From positions 271,527-335,526 of the forward strand of contig CAWGXI010000018.1 in the NCBI GenBank assembly GCA_963826515.1: 64,000 bases of DNA, read 5' to 3'. The stretch comes from DATFVJ01 sp963826515. Its GTDB lineage: Bacteria; Actinomycetota; Actinomycetes; Streptosporangiales; Streptosporangiaceae. The notes beneath the pieces were generated by a model that did no database searches, was not told where the DNA came from, and saw only the letters and a program-made list of their open reading frames with translations. Shown piece by piece: positions 10,023 through 18,211 of this stretch. How positions within the stretch are numbered: the first letter of the stretch is position 1; each line of letters starts with the position of its first letter. The position numbers and the translations under genes are program-made.

Positions 10023-10138
10023 CACCGTCGGCGCCCGCCCTCATCGGCGTCCACCGCCTTGTAAGCCTGCTGCATCTGCGCCTCATCGGGGACGGGCTCC
10101 CCTTCGACCATGTGCACGGCGAGCAGATACTGCGTCAT
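10023..10138 (-). pseudogene. YCII-related protein, N-terminal fragment only
   Basis: From ATG 10138 the minus strand reads MTQYLLAVHMVEGEPVPDEA..QAYKAVDA, the standard opening of actinobacterial YCII-related (DGPF) proteins. GGGAG stands about 9 bases before the ATG. Resemblance stops after about 35 residues, and the frame then runs antisense into the repetitive 3' end of the upstream oxidoreductase gene. The rest of the usual 110-120 residues is lost. The repeat-coding tail of the neighbour may mark the deletion point. Confidence 0.6.
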
Positions 10139-10267
10139 GTCGAATTCTCCCTTCATCCGGGCCGGCCCTCACCACTGTTCACGAACTGGGACCGCCGCAA
10201 TCGACACCCGGCACGGAAGAATTATCCAGGGAAGATCCGGTAACCACGGCGATTATCCCTCATGGCG

Positions 10268-10314
10268 CGAAACGGTGTGGGCGGGCGCCGGAGGCGCCCG
10301 CCCACACCGTTTCG
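10268..10314 (-). terminator. Strong hairpin downstream of the sedolisin gene
   Basis: A perfect 22-bp stem (10268-10289 with 10293-10314) and a 3-base loop, beginning 51 bases after the stop of the sedolisin gene. Very GC-rich core, AAACGG/CCGTTT at the base. There is no long U tract on either side, as is common in actinomycetes. Confidence 0.75.
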
Positions 10315-10364
10315 TTGCGGTGATCAGTGCTGAGTCATTGCGTGGCTGTCGCTCGTTTCCGCAG

Positions 10365-11603
10365 TCAGTACCTAAAGCCGGCGGACGTGTGCGGTGTGCC
10401 CAGACCGGTCGGGCCGTCATAACCCTGCACGCCTTCGCACAGGTAGGCGTGCGAGCACCTTCCGTTGTGGCCGCCTATCACGTCCCACAGACGGCTGGCG
10501 TGCCTGTACGGGTAGCGAGCCGGATAGGTGTTCCTCGCCGGGTTGCCTGCCCGCGCGTACAGCGCCGCGATGATCGGCGACGAGGCGCTGGTGCCGCCCG
10601 CGACATTCCAGCCGACTTTCAGGCCCACGGCCGGATCGGGGACGCTGTCGTAGAGCGCGAGGCCCGTGTTCGGGTCGGCTACCGCCGAGACATCCGCGGC
10701 GGTCTTGTGCGTCGGGCAGCCTCTCCGCTTGGCCTGCCAGCCAGGTTTGCCGCTGTACTTGGAACAGCCCGATCCAGCGCCCGACCAGGCATGCTCGGAC
10801 CAGCCCCGCTTGTTCCCCGCCCGGTGCAGCGACGTTCCCCCGACCGCGGTGACGTACCGCGAGGACGCGGGGAAATCGACGCCATAGCCGGAGTCACCCG
10901 CGGAGGCCGTCACCGCCACGCCCGGGTGGTTGAAGAAGTGGTTGTACTTCGTCGGCTCGCCCTTGAACTCGCGCGCGCCGTAGCTGTTGGAGACGTACTT
11001 CGCCGTCAGCCGTGTGGCCGCGTTGACGGCGGTGCCGAGATCGTTGATCGTCGTCGACTTCGCCTCGAGGAGGAGGATGTAACAGGCGGGACAGGTGGCG
11101 CTGACCATGTCGAGGTCGAGCGAGATCTCGATCGACCAGTCGGCGTTGGCCGGGGGAAGCGGGCTGGTCTTGCCGTTCTCATTGACCTTGCGTAAGCAGC
11201 CGTTCGCAGTCGTGCAAGCCGGGAGGCCGTAGGTGTGGCGGTAGACAGCGAGGTCGCTCTCCGCGTTCGGGTCGTCGAAGGAGTCCACGATCGCGACGGT
11301 CCGGCGCGCGCCTGCCGTGGCGGATGTCAGGTTGTAGGCGCTCCGCAGGCCCGCAGGCCCGAATCCGCGCGGACGTGCGCCCGGCGTCGCCACATCGGGC
11401 GTCATACCCGTGCTGACAATGGCGAGGCAGGTGAAGTGGCCGGCCTGTGCCTGCGGGCAGGCCTCGCGGTAACCCGCCTGGCTGCCGCTTGCCGCGCTGA
11501 GCCGAGCCTTCGTCACGGATGCGCTGCTGATCCAGGCGAGCACAAGCGCGGCGGAGGCGACGAGCGCGACGGCTGGCAGCAGCCAACGTAAGGAGATGCG
11601 CAT
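10365..11603 (-). CDS. Secreted S53 (sedolisin-type) serine peptidase
   Basis: 412 residues. An N-terminal hydrophobic segment (residues 5-27, WLLPAVALVASAALVLAW) serves as signal peptide or anchor. The catalytic set is typical of sedolisins, which are acid-acting serine-carboxyl peptidases: Glu159 and Asp163 in WSIEISLDLDM, Asp237 of the oxyanion hole in ASAGDSGY, and the nucleophile Ser339 in GGTSASSP. A shortened pro-region with IVDSFDDP (about 106) leads into the catalytic domain. Paired cysteines (about 50/59, 130/136, 171/174) fit an extracellular protein. The gene is monocistronic, with a strong terminator after it. The substrate is unknown. Confidence 0.9.
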   Translation of the reverse strand: MRISLRWLLPAVALVASAALVLAWISSASVTKARLSAASGSQAGYREACPQAQAGHFTCLAIVSTGMTPDVATPGARPRGFGPAGLRSAYNLTSATAGARRTVAIVDSFDDPNAESDLAVYRHTYGLPACTTANGCLRKVNENGKTSPLPPANADWSIEISLDLDMVSATCPACYILLLEAKSTTINDLGTAVNAATRLTAKYVSNSYGAREFKGEPTKYNHFFNHPGVAVTASAGDSGYGVDFPASSRYVTAVGGTSLHRAGNKRGWSEHAWSGAGSGCSKYSGKPGWQAKRRGCPTHKTAADVSAVADPNTGLALYDSVPDPAVGLKVGWNVAGGTSASSPIIAALYARAGNPARNTYPARYPYRHASRLWDVIGGHNGRCSHAYLCEGVQGYDGPTGLGTPHTSAGFRY

Positions 11604-12111
11604 ATGTCCTCCGTCGTAGGGCGGCGCACCCTGAACCGGAAGGAGGCCGCCGCGGGCGTTGCGGAATCAGGCCACCGCGCACCCACGGTCGTGGCGCGGC
11701 AGCGTCCCGGATGGACCGGACCCTAGCCAAGCCGGCCCTCGCTGCGTGACGTATCGCCCTAGATCGAGACATTTCAGGAACACCACCGGACCCCCTCCGC
11801 CCGCGGCCTCCGCGGCCAGGGCCGCTCGTGACATCGCAACCTTCACGTTTCGCTGGCTTTGCCCTCGCAAAGTAGTCGCCTACAACGCCCGGCGTCCCGG
11901 CCCATCGGCGGGGGCGCGGAAACGCATCGCGGCGGCGTCCCCGTGCACGACGACGGCAGCGCCGGCGAGTTCACCGCGCAGCCGTTCAGCTAGGGCGTGT
12001 TCCGCAGATCTCTGGCGGCGCGGATCGGCGCCCAGACGACGACCGGCGGCGTCCGCGCCGGCCGGGCCGTGGTGGCGAGCAGCCTGCCGCGATCTGGCGG
12101 ACAATCGGGTT
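11604..12111 (+). other. Divergent intergenic region between the sedolisin gene and lnt
   Basis: About 500 bases. The plus frame of lnt stays open far upstream, but that extension is low-complexity Arg/Ala/Pro and not Lnt-like. On the minus strand a frame ending near 11880 (LAERLRGELAGAAVVVHGDA) has a somewhat protein-like end that I cannot assign. Confidence 0.4.
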
Positions 12112-13680
12112 ATGGCGGTAGGTCGCAGCATGGCCAAGCCGGTCAGGTACGCGGTCCTGCTCGCTGGCGGCCTGCCGGCCCTCGCGTTCCCCGCACCGAA
12201 CCTGGAGCCGCTCGCCTGGGTCGCCCTCGTGCCCGGCCTGACGCTGATCCACAAGTCTAGGTCGGCGCGGGAAGCGGCGGTACGTGGTGGCTGGTTCGGC
12301 GCCGGCTACCTGCTCGCCACCATCTGGTGGCTTGCGCCAAGCATCGGCCCCGGCCTGCTTTGCGTCGCCATCGTCCTCGGCGCGCTGTGGGACGGTGTCG
12401 GCCTGGCCACATGGGGCCTGCTGCGCCCGCCTGTCACGATCCGCAAGGCTCTCGCCGCGCTCGTCGTCGTGCCGAGCGCCTGGCTGGTGACCGAGCTGAT
12501 TCGTTCCTGGCAGGCACTGGGCGGCCCGTGGGCCCTCTTCGGCGCCACGCAGTGGCAGCATCCGGCCGTGCTCGCGCTTGCCGCAGTCGGTGGGGTATGG
12601 CTGGTGAGCGCCGCGCTTGTAGCCGCGAACACCGGCGTGTTGATCGCGATTGTCTCAGCTAGAACGGCTACGCGGGTCGTCGGTCTCCTTGCCGCTGCGG
12701 CGTGTATCGCGGCAGGCCCGCTCGCTTACGCGCGCACCGCGCCTGCCGCCACGGTCAGGCACGTGACTGTCGCGTTGGTGCAGCCCGGCGTCGTGCACAA
12801 CCCGAGGATCAGGGTGGACGCTAGCCAGCGGATCACGGCGTCGCTGGCGGCAAACCGGCTGCCGGTCCGCGCCGACCTCATCGTCTGGGGCGAGAGCAGC
12901 GTCGCATACAACCTCGACCGTGACCGATCGCTGCTCACGCAGATCCGCGGCCTGGCGGCGCGGATGGGCGCGGAGATCCTGCTCAACCAGGACGCGCCGC
13001 GCGGCAGCGGGCATATCTCCAAGGTCGCGGTCCTGGTCAGCTCCGCGGGCATCCAGGGCAGCTACGAGAAGACGCGGCTGGTGCCCTTCGGCGAGTACAT
13101 CCCGTTCCGGCGCTATCTCGGCTGGCTCACCAGCATAAGCAAGGCCGCGAGCTCGAACCGGATACCGGGTGACGGTGAGCACCTGCTGCTCGTGACCGGC
13201 AGGGCCGGGCGCCCGCTGCCCATCGGCATCCTGATCTGCTTCGAGTCCGCGTTCCCCGACATGTCCAGGGTGGCAGCGGACAAGGGCGCCCAGATGATCG
13301 TGTACCAGTCGGCGACATCCACCTTCCAGAACAGCTGGGCGCCCGCGCAGCACGCCTCGCTTGCCGCGCTCCGCGCCGCGGAGACCGGCAGGCCCGCCGT
13401 GCAGACGGCCCTGACAGGCGTGAGCGCCGCGTTCGATGCCCGCGGCAGGAACCTGGCCTGGTTCGGGACCTCGCGGCACGGCGTCGTGGTGGTACGGCTC
13501 GCACTGCCGTCAGGTTCCGCGCGGACGCTGTACGACCGGCTCGGCGAGTACGTGCCTTTCACCGCGGTCGGGATATCGGCCATCGCGGCCGCGTATGGCG
13601 TGATCTATGTGCGCAGGTTCCGGCGGCGCCGGGCCGGCCCGGTCGCGCAAGACCAGCCGGCCGACGCCGTCACGCCCTGA
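12112..13680 (+). CDS. lnt: Apolipoprotein N-acyltransferase
   Basis: 522 residues. An N-terminal membrane domain of about seven helices (residues 12-205) is followed by an external nitrilase-like domain (about 216-490) and a last helix. The catalytic triad is in place: Glu261 in WGESSV, Lys320 in YEKTRLVPFGEY, Cys376 in ILICFESAFP, against E267/K335/C387 in E. coli. It transfers an acyl chain from phospholipid to the N-terminal cysteine of lipoproteins on the outer face of the membrane. The start ATG 12112 gives the usual length; the next ATG is 12130. The clearest lipoprotein substrates visible here start at 26806 and 46066. Confidence 0.93.
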   Translation: MAVGRSMAKPVRYAVLLAGGLPALAFPAPNLEPLAWVALVPGLTLIHKSRSAREAAVRGGWFGAGYLLATIWWLAPSIGPGLLCVAIVLGALWDGVGLATWGLLRPPVTIRKALAALVVVPSAWLVTELIRSWQALGGPWALFGATQWQHPAVLALAAVGGVWLVSAALVAANTGVLIAIVSARTATRVVGLLAAAACIAAGPLAYARTAPAATVRHVTVALVQPGVVHNPRIRVDASQRITASLAANRLPVRADLIVWGESSVAYNLDRDRSLLTQIRGLAARMGAEILLNQDAPRGSGHISKVAVLVSSAGIQGSYEKTRLVPFGEYIPFRRYLGWLTSISKAASSNRIPGDGEHLLLVTGRAGRPLPIGILICFESAFPDMSRVAADKGAQMIVYQSATSTFQNSWAPAQHASLAALRAAETGRPAVQTALTGVSAAFDARGRNLAWFGTSRHGVVVVRLALPSGSARTLYDRLGEYVPFTAVGISAIAAAYGVIYVRRFRRRRAGPVAQDQPADAVTP

Positions 13681-13818
13681 GCGGTACCGGCGCCGCGCGG
13701 TTCCTCGTGTAGCGCGGTGCACGGGGCGGTTTCAGGCGCGATTAAGGGGCGGGGCAGGCCTCGGCGGGCACCAGGCCCGGCGGCTGAGCAAAGCGCCTGC
13801 AGGGGATCCGTCCACGAG

Positions 13819-13877
13819 TTTCATGATCCTGGTACCCGACCCGCGCTATGAACGGGCCAGGTACCACGATCATGAAA
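13819..13877. repeat. 18-bp inverted repeat downstream of lnt
   Basis: Arms 13819-13836 and 13860-13877 (TTTCATGATCCTGGTACC and its complement with one mismatch) are separated by 23 bases. It lies about 140 bases after the lnt stop in the gap before the convergent DUF6295 gene. It could act as a bidirectional terminator or be a short dispersed repeat. Confidence 0.55.
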
Positions 13878-13931
13878 GCTGGCTGTCGCTGGTTATGGCG
13901 ACGCGATCATCTCGGCCGAAATCCAGCGCGA

Positions 13932-14216
13932 TCACGGGCGGGGGAGCGCTTCCTCTGGCACCAGGCCTGGCGGTGCGGTGGACAGCGTGGTCAATATCGC
14001 CTGTGCGAGCGCCAGGGCGGAGCCTGCCGTCAGTTCCACCGCGACCCGCGCGGAAGGTCCCTCACCCGGGTTCAGGAAGTCGACGTTGAGCGTGTGATCG
14101 GCCGGGGCGTGCACTGGATGGTCAAAGTAGACGGTCGCGTCGCTCAGCCGGAACCAGCCCCGTGGTCCCTTGCCGCTTCCCTGGATCTCAATCTTCTCGG
14201 TGTGGTACGTGCACAT
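13932..14216 (-). CDS. DUF6295-like conserved hypothetical protein
   Basis: 94 residues starting MCTYHTEKIEIQGSGKGPRG, then FRLSDATVYFDHPVHAP and NPGEGPSARVAVELTAGSA. This is a small soluble protein family common in actinobacteria and of unknown function (DUF6295). Its start is 11 bases after the dienelactone-hydrolase stop, so the two form an operon. Met1-Cys2 and the invariant DHPVHAPADHTLNVDFLNP stretch suggest a metal or ligand site, which is inference. Confidence 0.75.
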   Translation of the reverse strand: MCTYHTEKIEIQGSGKGPRGWFRLSDATVYFDHPVHAPADHTLNVDFLNPGEGPSARVAVELTAGSALALAQAILTTLSTAPPGLVPEEALPRP

Positions 14217-14227
14217 GCCGTTGCTCC

Positions 14228-14977
14228 CTACGCCGCCAGGTACCGGCCGAACCAGTCCCAGATCCGCTGCCAGCCGTCGACCGCCGCCTCCGGCCGGTAT
14301 GCGGGCCTTGTCACCGCGAAGAACGCGTGTCCAGCTCCTTCGTAGGTGTGGAACTCGTGTGCCTTGCCCTCCGCGGCGAGCACCTTTTCAAGCTCGGCCA
14401 CCTCGTCCGGTGACGGATGAGAGTCGTCGGCGCCGAACAGCCCGAGCAGCGGGCAGGACAGGTTCGGCGCGAGCCCGATGATCGGCTCAACCTTCAGCGG
14501 CGTTCCCTCGGGGGGCTTGCCGATGATGAAGGCGCCATAGCAGTCGACGGCCGCGTCAAGCTGCAGGCTGCACGCGGACAGGAATGCCTGGCGACCGCCG
14601 GAACAGTAGCCGATCACGCCGACCTTGCCGTTGGCGGTGGTGAGCGACCTCAGGTACCTCGCGGCGCCGTCGACGTCGCCGACCAGCCGCTCGTCTGGCA
14701 CCCCTCCGGCCGCGCGCGCGGCCGCCGCGGCGTCGTCAGGGCTTGCGCCTGGTGCCTCGCGCGAGTAGAGGTTCGGGCAGATGGCGTTGTAGCCGTGGTA
14801 GGCGAATGTCCTCGTAATTTCCTTGGTCATGTCGTCGTAACCCGGCGTGTGGTGGATCACCACCACGCCGCCCCTGCGACCCTGGCTCATCGGCCGGGCC
14901 AGGTACGCCTCGATCTGGTCGCCGGCCCATCCGGGCGCTGCTACGGTCTCGGCCATCATTGCGTCGTATCCAGTCAT
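14228..14977 (-). CDS. Dienelactone hydrolase family protein
   Basis: 249-residue alpha/beta hydrolase. The nucleophile is Cys, as in true dienelactone hydrolases (GYCSGGR, about residue 139), with the acid Asp in FGADDSHPS and His in GAGHAFF near the C-terminus. The oxyanion region reads VVVIHHTPGYDD. The usual substrates are lactones from aromatic-ring cleavage, but the family is broad. An alternative start at 14956 (MAETVAAPGW) would trim seven residues. It is followed directly by the DUF6295 gene. Confidence 0.88.
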   Translation of the reverse strand: MTGYDAMMAETVAAPGWAGDQIEAYLARPMSQGRRGGVVVIHHTPGYDDMTKEITRTFAYHGYNAICPNLYSREAPGASPDDAAAAARAAGGVPDERLVGDVDGAARYLRSLTTANGKVGVIGYCSGGRQAFLSACSLQLDAAVDCYGAFIIGKPPEGTPLKVEPIIGLAPNLSCPLLGLFGADDSHPSPDEVAELEKVLAAEGKAHEFHTYEGAGHAFFAVTRPAYRPEAAVDGWQRIWDWFGRYLAA

Positions 14978-15231
14978 GACGGCATCTTTGCACTCTGCTC
15001 AAGGACACATGGCGGGGGTTCTGGTGCCGCCGGGGGTGGTGAGGCACAATGTGGCGTGGACAGTCGGGTGATTTAGCGGTTTGGCACGGCGCGTATCTGG
15101 TCGGAAGGCGCCGGCGCCAGACCCGCCGCCCGATCGTCCGCCGGTAGTGGAGTATTGTCGGCGAACGGATTTCCTTAAGCGGAGCCGAGGTCGTTGGGGA
15201 AGGCGCATCTCGTCCGCTGCCAGGAGGTCCG

Positions 15232-15726
15232 GTGTCTGCACGTGGCGTTGTATACGTCCATTCCGCGCCCCCGGCGCTCTGCCCGCATGTCGAGTGGGCG
15301 GTGGCCGGTGTGCTTGGCGTGTCCGCAACCTTTCCGTGGGTCAGCCAGCCAGCGGCTCCTGGCATGATGCGTGCCGAGCTTGCCTGGCAGGGCCGCCAGG
15401 GAACGTCGGGGGCGATCACATCGGCCCTGGCAGGCTGGAACCGGCTGCGCTTCGAGGTGACTGAGGAAGCGAGCGAGGGATGCGAGGCCGTGCGCTACAG
15501 CTACACGCCGTCCCTGGGCATGTTTAGCGCGATGACGGGGGGCAACGGGGACATCCTTGTGCCAGAGAACCGGTTGCGCGCGGCGATGGCGGTCGCGGCT
15601 GAGGGCCGAACCTCGCTCGAGAACGAACTGAGCTGCCTGCTTGGCCAGCCATGGGACGCCGAACTCGAGCCGTTTCGCTACGCTGGCGATGGCGCTCCGG
15701 TCCGCTGGTTGCACGCGGCCGGCTGA
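15232..15726 (+). CDS. DUF3145 family protein
   Basis: 164 residues from a GTG start with AGGAGG 4 bases before it. It reads MSARGVVYVHSAPPALCPHV..WAVAGVLGV and later LRFEVTEEAS..RYSYTPSLGMF and DAELEPFRYAGDGAPVRWLH, all hallmarks of DUF3145, found only in actinobacteria and often next to the fatty-acid synthase operon, as here. Function unknown. Transcribed towards accD. Confidence 0.9.
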   Translation: MSARGVVYVHSAPPALCPHVEWAVAGVLGVSATFPWVSQPAAPGMMRAELAWQGRQGTSGAITSALAGWNRLRFEVTEEASEGCEAVRYSYTPSLGMFSAMTGGNGDILVPENRLRAAMAVAAEGRTSLENELSCLLGQPWDAELEPFRYAGDGAPVRWLHAAG

Positions 15727-15865
15727 CCTCAGGCGCAGCGTCCTCGCCCGGTGTCCGCCCCAGCGTGTTGGCTGGCCGTCGTGCGTGATGACAGCCGCGC
15801 GCCCCCCGCAACGTGCAGCACGCAGCACGCGGAGCAGGCCGGGCGGGCGGCAGGCTGGCCAGGCA

Positions 15866-16348
15866 ATGAATTATCCTGACCGGAAAGCGAAGCGATCTTC
15901 GCGTCAGCACGGCGTCCCAGGCCAGGGATATCTCGACTGTGCGTGCATCGGCGGATTTCTATCGAGCCGCAGCCTGCTCCCTGCCGCCGAGGAGGCGGTG
16001 ACCGCGTGCGTGACGATCACGATCGTGGACGGGCTCGTCCTCGCGCGGCCGGGTTTCGAGCATGGCGTCAACTACCGCAGCGCAATGATCTACGGCCCCA
16101 TGCGAGCGATCACCGAGCCTGCCGTCAAGCTTGCCGCGCTTCGCTGCCTCAGCGAGCGCCTCGCGCCAGGACAGTGGGACTACGTCCGCCGGCCGAGCCG
16201 CAAGGAACTTGCCGCGACAACCGTGCTGAGCATGCCGCTCACCGAGGCGTCGGTGAAGATCCGGCGAGGGCCGCCCGACGACGGAGACGGCCCGGACGCC
16301 GCCCTGGGCCTGTGGGCCGGCGAACTCCCGCTGACGGCAACCTGGTAA
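15866..16348 (+). pseudogene. Pyridoxamine-5'-phosphate-oxidase-like FMN protein with internal deletion
   Basis: The C-terminal part is a clear flavin-binding split-barrel protein of the nitroimidazole-resistance type: VTACVTITIVDGLVLARPGF, HGVNYRSAMIYGPMRAITEPA, then RRPSRKELAATTVLSMPLTEASVKIRRGPP and LWAGELPL. The N-terminal strands that bind FMN (usually ..VCHVGFVVDGQPFVLPTAY..) are missing or scrambled between about 15900 and 15970, where CACIGGF jumps to SSRSLLPAAEEAV. So about 25-30 residues are deleted. Probably non-functional. Confidence 0.65.
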
Positions 16349-16562
16349 CGGCCAGTACCAGATCCGGCGATCTCCGACGCCGCGCCAGTGCCGCCGCACA
16401 TCGCGCGCCGCGCAGGTACCCGGGCGTTTCCTGAATTAGCGCCCTGAACACTCAGCGCTGGCGCAGTTACCGCGCATCGAGGCGGGGTGTGGAGATCAGT
16501 GTGGGCGGGATGTGGCAGTTTTGTGCGACGGGGTGGTCACAGTGATCTCCACAGCGTGGGGA

Positions 16563-16660
16563 GCGCGGTTGGGGGGGCGCGGTTGAGGGACGGGGCGCGG
16601 TTGCGGGGCGCGGTTGCGGGGCGGGGTGCGGTTGAGGGACGGGGTGCGGTTGATGGGCGG
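16563..16660. repeat. G-rich short tandem repeat after accD
   Basis: About six degenerate copies of a GCGCGGTTGNGGG-like unit (GCGCGGTTG and GTGCGGTTG alternate) between 16563 and 16660. G runs of 3-7 recur on the plus strand. The array lies immediately downstream of accD, whose stop is at 16666 on the minus strand, so its transcript would be C-rich there. Possibly a slippage array or G-quadruplex-forming element. Confidence 0.6.
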
Positions 16661-16665
16661 CAGGC

Positions 16666-18120
16666 TCAGAGCGGGATGTTGCCGTGCGCGCCACGGGTGG
16701 GAAGCGCTTCCGCGATCGCCTTCGCGAGCGCCTGCCTGGTCTGGGCTGGCTCCACCACCTCGTCGACCACGCCCAGGTCGCGGGCCCGCTGCAGGCCGCC
16801 AGCCACGTTCTCGTGTTGCGCGGCGAGTTCTGCCTCCACCTCGTGCCTGTACTCGTCAGGCACCTCGGCGAGCCGGCGCCTGTGCAGGATCCGTACCGCG
16901 GCGACCGCGCCCATGACGGCCACCTCGGCGGTCGGCCAGGCGAAGACACGTGTCGCACCGAGGGCGCGTGAGTTCATCGCGATGTACGCGCCCCCGTAGG
17001 CCTTCCTCGTCACAAGGGTCACCCTGGGCACCGACGCTTCCGCGAACGCGTGCAGCAGTTTCGCGCCACGGCGCACCACGCCGTCCCACTCCTGGCCGAC
17101 GCCGGGCAGGTAGCCTGGCACGTCCACGAGCACGACCAGCGGGACCCCGAAGCTGTCACACATCCGCACGAAACGCGCGGCCTTCTCCGCCGACGTGGCA
17201 TCGAGGCAGCCGCCGAGCCGCAGCGGATTGTTGGCGATCACGCCGACGGTGCGCCCGGCCAGCCGGCCGAGTGACGTCACAACGTTCGGCGCCCACTTCG
17301 AGTGCAGTTCCAGGGCGGGCGCGTCAAGGAGGCCGTTCACGAGCGGGTGCACGTCGTACGCGCGCCGCGGCGAATCAGGCATCAGCGCGCTGAGGTCGCT
17401 GCCGCCCGCGTGCCCGGCGTCCACCTGTCCCTGGCTGCCCAGGAGCGCGGCCAGCCGCCGGGCCTGTGCCAGGGCCTCCGCGTCGGTCTCGGTGACCACG
17501 TGGACGACGCCGGACCGCCGGCTGTGCGGCTCCGGGCCACCTAGCCGTGCCATGTCAACGTCCTCACCGGTCACGCTGCGTACCACGTCGGGCCCGGTGA
17601 CGAAGATCCGGCCCTGCCCGGAAAGGATCACCACGTCGGTGAGTGCGGGGCCGTATGCCGCGCCGCCCGCCGCCGCCCCGAGTACCACAGATATCTGCGG
17701 CACGACACCTGACGCCCTGGTCATGGCGGCGAACACGGTGCCGACGGCGTGCAGGCTCTCCACCCCCTCCGCCAGCCGGGCCCCGCCGGAGTGCCACAGG
17801 CCGATCACCGGCACGCCATGCTCGACCGCCGCCTCGTACGCATGCACGATCGCGGCGCAGCCAGCGGTGCCCATGGCGCCGCCCTGCACCCGCGGGTCGC
17901 TGGCGAAGGCCACCGCCCTGGCGCCGTCGACGCGGCCGATGCCGGCCAGCACACCGCTGTCATCGCGCGGCGTGATCTCCCTCAGCGTGCCCTCGTCGAA
18001 CAGCGCCGTGAGGCGCACCCGCGGGTCGCGCGTCAGGCGGGGCGCGCCCGCATCGGCGCCCGGCCGGGCCGGCCCGGCCGGGACGACCACAGCGGGCGCG
18101 GGCTTGTCGAGGACGGTCAC
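16666..18120 (-). CDS. accD: Acyl-CoA carboxylase carboxyltransferase (beta) subunit of the fatty-acid operon
   Basis: 484-residue carboxyltransferase with both crotonase-like halves. The N-terminal half carries GGARLAEGVESLHAVGTVF and AAAGGAAYGPALTDVVI (oxyanion-hole glycines). The C-terminal half carries NNPLRLGGCLDATSAEKAARF, VDVPGYLPGVGQEWDGVVRRG and RKAYGGAYIAMNSRALGA. It moves CO2 from biotin on the alpha subunit to acetyl- or propionyl-CoA, giving malonyl-CoA for FabD. Position at the end of fabD-fabH-acpP-fabF matches accD6 of mycobacteria. The alpha/biotin subunit is not in the window. Confidence 0.93.
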   Translation of the reverse strand: MTVLDKPAPAVVVPAGPARPGADAGAPRLTRDPRVRLTALFDEGTLREITPRDDSGVLAGIGRVDGARAVAFASDPRVQGGAMGTAGCAAIVHAYEAAVEHGVPVIGLWHSGGARLAEGVESLHAVGTVFAAMTRASGVVPQISVVLGAAAGGAAYGPALTDVVILSGQGRIFVTGPDVVRSVTGEDVDMARLGGPEPHSRRSGVVHVVTETDAEALAQARRLAALLGSQGQVDAGHAGGSDLSALMPDSPRRAYDVHPLVNGLLDAPALELHSKWAPNVVTSLGRLAGRTVGVIANNPLRLGGCLDATSAEKAARFVRMCDSFGVPLVVLVDVPGYLPGVGQEWDGVVRRGAKLLHAFAEASVPRVTLVTRKAYGGAYIAMNSRALGATRVFAWPTAEVAVMGAVAAVRILHRRRLAEVPDEYRHEVEAELAAQHENVAGGLQRARDLGVVDEVVEPAQTRQALAKAIAEALPTRGAHGNIPL

Positions 18121-18211
18121 GGTGTCTCCTCTGGCTAATGCCGGTCTGGCGTGGGCAGCAGATCAGGTGACGTGCGCGGTCAGGAGCGTGGCGGGGTTTT
18201 CGCGGGTGCTC

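Noticed and set aside
12112..12260. Longer lnt starting at 11659
   Set aside because: The extra 151 residues are low-complexity and Lnt-unlike; ATG 12112 gives normal length.
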